A stretch of DNA of 64,000 nucleotides, from assembly GCF_900104625.1 (NCBI RefSeq), contig NZ_FNVZ01000005.1, positions 1,364,001 to 1,428,000 on the forward strand. Direction: 5' to 3'. Of the stretch, positions 61,030-64,000 are shown piece by piece. The position numbers were made by a program, and so were the translations under genes. The DNA comes from Leptotrichia massiliensis. Lineage in GTDB: Bacteria; Fusobacteriota; Fusobacteriia; Fusobacteriales; Leptotrichiaceae. The first letter of the stretch is position 1. Each line of letters opens with the position of its first letter. Below the pieces are notes generated by a model. That model had not been told where the DNA came from and did no database searches. It saw only the letters and a program-made list of their open reading frames with translations.

Positions 61030-62211
61030 ATGAAAAAAATCGGGCTTGTGCCACGTTTAATTATCGCAATAACGCTTGGTATAGTACTGGGGTTAGTTTT
61101 ACCAAGTCCTGTTATTAGGATTTTTGTGACTTTTTCGTCGCTATTTAGCAAGTATTTATCTTTTGTTATTCCGTTTATGATAATCGGATTTGTTGTGACA
61201 GGAATTTCAGATTTACGTCAAGGAGCAGGAAAATTGCTGGGAATTACTACATTGATAGCTTATGTTTCCACAATTGTGGCAGGAAGTTTATCTTATCTTA
61301 TGGCAACTAATATTTTTCCAAAAATTCTTAATTTTACCTCTTTTGCAGCAATAGAACATCCTGAGAAAAATCTTTTAACAGCTTATTTCGAAATTCCTCT
61401 CGCACCAATGTTTGATGTAACTTCAGCAATCGTTTTTGCCTTTATAATGGGGCTTTCAATAAGCTGGCTTAGAAATAATGGTGAAGGACAAACTACCTAC
61501 AACCTTTTTCGTGAGTTTTCAAAAATAATCACAAAATTACTGAGCACATCGGTTATTCCTCTACTTCCAGTCTACATTTTTGGAACATTTATGAACATGA
61601 CTTACAGCGGACAAATGTTTACAACGCTTTCTATTTTCTTAAAAGTTTTTGTTTGTGTGATAATTCTTCACATTTTATATATTTCAGCTTTATTTGTATT
61701 CGCTGGAGCACTTTCAGGAAAAAATCCATTTACTTGTATGAAAAATCAGATTCCTGGCTATTTTACAGCACTTGGAACACAATCTTCAGCAGCAACAATC
61801 CCAATAAATTTGGAATGTGCAAAACGAAACGGAACATCGCCTGAAATACGTGAATTTGTAGTGCCATTATGTGCCACAATCCATTTAGCAGGAAGTATCA
61901 TTACAATAACAAGCTGTGTTGTTACCGTTCTTATGATGAACAATATGGCTTACGATGTAACAAAAGTTTTCCCATTTATCCTAGTTCTAGGAGTTGCAAT
62001 GGTAGCCGCACCTGGAGCACCTGGAGGAGCAATAATGTCAGCACTTCCATTTCTAGGAATGGTTGGAATTGCCGCAAACAGTCCTTTAGCTTCACTTCTA
62101 ATTGCTCTTTACATAACACAGGACAGCTTTGGAACAGCGGCAAATGTATCTGGGGATAATGCAATAGCTATTATAGTTGACTGGATTTATCATAAATTTA
62201 TAAAAAAATAA
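61030..62211 (+). CDS. sstT: Serine/threonine or dicarboxylate:cation symporter (SstT-like)
   Basis: Inner-membrane transporter of 393 residues of the DAACS family. It begins RLIIAITLGIVLGLVLP, has about eight helices, and carries the substrate/cation motifs: a Ser-rich hairpin (GTQSSAATIPINLECAKRNG near 260) and GVAMVAAPGAPGGAIMSALP near 330, followed by DSFGTAANVSGDNAIA with the NxxxD. Length and motifs fit SstT better than GltP. AAGGAG precedes the start. Likely imports serine/threonine with sodium; the substrate is not certain. Confidence 0.88.
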   Translation: MKKIGLVPRLIIAITLGIVLGLVLPSPVIRIFVTFSSLFSKYLSFVIPFMIIGFVVTGISDLRQGAGKLLGITTLIAYVSTIVAGSLSYLMATNIFPKILNFTSFAAIEHPEKNLLTAYFEIPLAPMFDVTSAIVFAFIMGLSISWLRNNGEGQTTYNLFREFSKIITKLLSTSVIPLLPVYIFGTFMNMTYSGQMFTTLSIFLKVFVCVIILHILYISALFVFAGALSGKNPFTCMKNQIPGYFTALGTQSSAATIPINLECAKRNGTSPEIREFVVPLCATIHLAGSIITITSCVVTVLMMNNMAYDVTKVFPFILVLGVAMVAAPGAPGGAIMSALPFLGMVGIAANSPLASLLIALYITQDSFGTAANVSGDNAIAIIVDWIYHKFIKK

Positions 62212-62222
62212 AAATTATATGA

Positions 62223-62250
62223 TTGAAAAATAAAAAATTTGTGCTATAAT
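62223..62250 (+). promoter_or_regulatory. Extended -10 promoter after sstT
   Basis: TTGAAA (62223-62228), 16-base spacer ending TGC, then TATAAT (62245-62250). Nearly consensus; there is no start codon for 140 bases downstream. Confidence 0.7.
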
Positions 62251-62256
62251 TAGCAA

Positions 62257-62332
62257 AATAATTGAATTCGTCCATATCAGACTAAACAGGGAGAAAAATA
62301 CTCTTATCTATTATTGATTGGGGTATTTTTTT
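62257..62332 (+). ncRNA. Candidate small RNA or attenuated leader ending in a terminator
   Basis: From the predicted start near 62257, about 75 bases run to a terminator: AAAAATACTC (62294-62303) pairs with GGGGTATTTTT (62320-62330), loop 16, then a T-run. It may be a small RNA or an attenuator controlling the membrane-protein gene at 62494. ATCAGA near its start can pair with TCTGAT downstream of the terminator, as an antiterminator might. No family is recognised. Confidence 0.45.
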
Positions 62333-62493
62333 ATGTTATAATATTTTTTGAGGTTCGCCTCCTCAAGATTGTATCTGATCTTTAGCAAACAGATGACAAA
62401 TTACCATTTTATACCTCCAAAAATCTGCAGGAGACTACAACCTGAAGGTTTTTCCATGACAATAAAATTTTTGAAAGGAATACACTATACTCA
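62333..62493 (+). other. Second structured leader with short upstream frame
   Basis: A second extended -10 (TGTTATAAT, 62334-62342) follows the terminator. Then GAGG/CCTC around TTCG (62351-62362), AAGAT/ATCTT, CAGAT/ATCTG and AACC/GGTT hairpins occur. An ATG at 62392 opens a 34-codon frame whose TGA overlaps the ATG of the next gene (ATGA), the arrangement of a translated leader peptide, but no clear ribosome site precedes it. Confidence 0.35.
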
Positions 62494-62979
62494 ATGAACA
62501 AACTTATACAGAATTTTAATTATAAATTTAAACAAATCCTATTTGGATTGTTAGGTGCAATTCTATTTTCGTTGATAGGAATTATAATATATTACATCGC
62601 TTTTTATTTTAATAAAAATTTTATTTCCTTGATTTTTAGCATTTCCATTCCAATCGCATCTTATATTGGATATATGTTTTTTTCAAACAAAATAAATGGA
62701 TTCAATAGATTTGAAGCTGATGATTTCTCTTTTTTTGATGCCTTTTCATTATTTATCGTTACATTTTCAATAGTTTATATAATAAATACTTTTGATGTCA
62801 CAAATATGCTTTACAAGGAATATCGTAGCGAATTTAACTATTTTCAGCTTTTTGCAAAATGTTTTCCAAGACTAGTTGATTTAGAATGGGTAAGTTTTAG
62901 AGTTGTTGTGAGTGAAATATTTGTTATGCTTTTTACTCTTTCAAATTATTTTCGTGGCGGTTTTTTCTTTATTCCATAA
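62494..62979 (+). CDS. Four-helix membrane protein of unknown function
   Basis: A 161-residue protein with hydrophobic segments at about residues 13-36, 42-60, 80-98 and 138-155. The loop between helices 2 and 3 is acidic and aromatic (RFEADDFSFFDAF). I do not recognise a family. GAAAGGAAT precedes ATG 62494 at a long spacing. The long structured leader upstream suggests regulated expression. Confidence 0.6.
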   Translation: MNKLIQNFNYKFKQILFGLLGAILFSLIGIIIYYIAFYFNKNFISLIFSISIPIASYIGYMFFSNKINGFNRFEADDFSFFDAFSLFIVTFSIVYIINTFDVTNMLYKEYRSEFNYFQLFAKCFPRLVDLEWVSFRVVVSEIFVMLFTLSNYFRGGFFFIP

Positions 62980-63178
62980 TTATATTACTTCTAATAAACT
63001 GGAATCAGATAATAAAAATGAAAAAATATATATAAGTAACTGAAAAATTTTCAAGCTGAATAAAAATATTTTATAAAAACCAAATAATTTTTAAAATTCT
63101 CATAATTCTTTAATGATAATATGATAATATTGAATTAACAAAGGAAAAGAGAAAAAATAATGAAAAGAGGTTTTTAAA

Positions 63179-64000
63179 ATGAAAAAAAGATTTTTTTTAG
63201 TTGGAATTTTTACAATGCTTCTTTTATGCTGTGGTTTTTTGAATGCGGCTGTGAAAAAAAGAGACTCTGTTAGCACTAATTTGAATGGAACTTCATGGAA
63301 ATTGACAGAAATCAAGAAAAATGGACGGAATTCCCGTATTCCAGAAAAAGCAAATGTTACTATTAATTTCTTAAAATATAATATCAACGGATTTGGAGGA
63401 ACTAACGGATATTCAGGAAGTTATAAATTAAACAGTAATTCTACTCTTTCTGCCACAGTAAGTTCAACTTTAACAGGAGGTGCTCAAGATCTAATGAATC
63501 TCGAACAGGATTTCTTTGATATTCTGCAATCCAACCCTGTGATTAAATACAACAAGGATACTTTAACTTTAACTAACAAGCGAGAGATTTGGACTTTTAA
63601 AAATCCTGATACAGTTAATCAAACAGACAACGATTCACTTCCTCTTTCAAATTTAAATGAAACTTCATGGAAGTTAACTCAAATTAAGAAAAATAGATTT
63701 AATTCTTATATTTCAGAAAATACAAGTGTTACTATTAATTTTTCAAAAAATAAGATTAATGGATTTGGTGGAATCAATGAATATTCAGGAAATTATAAAA
63801 TTAACAGAAATTCTACTCTTTCTGCCACAGTAACTTCAACTTTGATGGGAGGTTCTCTAGATTTAATGAATCTCGAACAGGATTTCTTTGATATTCTGCA
63901 ATCCAACCCTGTGATTAAATACAACAAGGATACTTTAACTTTAACTAACAAGACTGGCGATATTTGGACTTTTAAAAAGTCAAATACAGTTAATCAGAAT
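63179..64000 (+). CDS. Secreted tandem META-domain protein, cut by window edge
   Basis: An open frame of 274 codons runs from ATG 63179 to the window end without a stop. A signal sequence (MKKRFFLVGIFTMLLLCCGF) is followed by two META (DUF306/HslJ-like) domains: residues about 38-140 (LNGTSWKLTEIKKN, INGFGGTNGYSGSYKLNS) and about 162-270 (LNETSWKLTQIKKN, INGFGGINEYSGNYKINR). HslJ-type domains occur in outer-membrane or secreted proteins linked to novobiocin or stress tolerance. The Cys-Cys in the signal could be a lipidation site. A block of 88 bases is identical between the two repeats (see findings). More repeats may follow. Confidence 0.8.
   Translation, partial: MKKRFFLVGIFTMLLLCCGFLNAAVKKRDSVSTNLNGTSWKLTEIKKNGRNSRIPEKANVTINFLKYNINGFGGTNGYSGSYKLNSNSTLSATVSSTLTGGAQDLMNLEQDFFDILQSNPVIKYNKDTLTLTNKREIWTFKNPDTVNQTDNDSLPLSNLNETSWKLTQIKKNRFNSYISENTSVTINFSKNKINGFGGINEYSGNYKINRNSTLSATVTSTLMGGSLDLMNLEQDFFDILQSNPVIKYNKDTLTLTNKTGDIWTFKKSNTVNQN

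Noticed and set aside
62257-62493. 6S RNA or signal-recognition-particle RNA
   Set aside because: The length is near 6S size but the 5' and 3' ends do not pair, and the conserved SRP GGAAGG-type loop is absent.
63100-63387. 95-codon minus-strand frame at the start of the META gene
   Set aside because: The plus strand has a signal peptide and recognisable repeated domains; the minus frame has neither.

Overview
The window is very AT-rich DNA from a diderm anaerobe, most likely a Leptotrichia-like member of the Fusobacteriota. The genes resemble low-GC Gram-positive genes in style, yet a TonB-dependent outer-membrane receptor is present. Other pointers are a haem locus with a radical-SAM enzyme and a flavodoxin, a fructose PTS, a short-form pyruvate/acetoin-type dehydrogenase and strong TTGACA/TATAAT promoters. 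The genus is an inference from gene content, not from a marker comparison.

Layout. 1-12.5 kb (mostly minus): a secreted-protein fragment, guaB, an SDR reductase, pepT with two TPR-type genes, small membrane proteins, a TM2/DUF2752-like pair inserted next to alr (with a second broken copy of the alr 3' end), rdgB, plsC and recX-recA. 12.8-22.5 kb (plus): glycogen/maltodextrin phosphorylase, then a compact run pheA-rsuA-aroE-(two unknown genes)-DUF4250-aroK-aroQ-hutP-like-tmk, ending in a strong terminator. 22.7-28.9 kb (minus): an oligopeptide ABC transporter whose first ATPase gene is separated from the rest by a palindromic intergenic element. 29.0-32.5 kb: two tandem tRNA-Leu genes (minus) and the fruK-fruA operon (plus).

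32.6-43.5 kb is dominated by haem: a TonB receptor, the ABC importer HmuTUV, a HutZ-type haem-binding protein, a HutW-type radical SAM enzyme, a flavodoxin and a DUF454 membrane protein, all minus. A flavin-reductase-like gene is divergent from the receptor across overlapping promoters and a palindrome. Together these could import haem, open the ring without oxygen and reduce the product. 43.6-48.3 kb: a DUF438/hemerythrin/PAS protein, a MetE-like methyltransferase with a LysR regulator, and rpsP with consensus promoter and terminator.

48.4-54 kb is a four-gene restriction-modification operon of LlaJI/BsuMI type: two cytosine-5 methyltransferases, a McrB-like GTPase and a LlaJI-family nuclease. 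54.2-60.1 kb is a 2-oxoacid dehydrogenase operon (E1 alpha, E1 beta, E2, E3, lipoate ligase) with an odd domain layout: E2 has two subunit-binding domains and no lipoyl domain, while E3 carries the only lipoyl domain. 60.2-64 kb (plus): a DIP1984-family protein, a structured leader before an SstT-like transporter, an attenuator-like region before a membrane protein, and a tandem META-domain secreted protein cut by the window end.

I found no CRISPR array, rRNA, prophage or intact insertion sequence. Most intergenic regions over 300 bases hold palindromes or relics, described individually.
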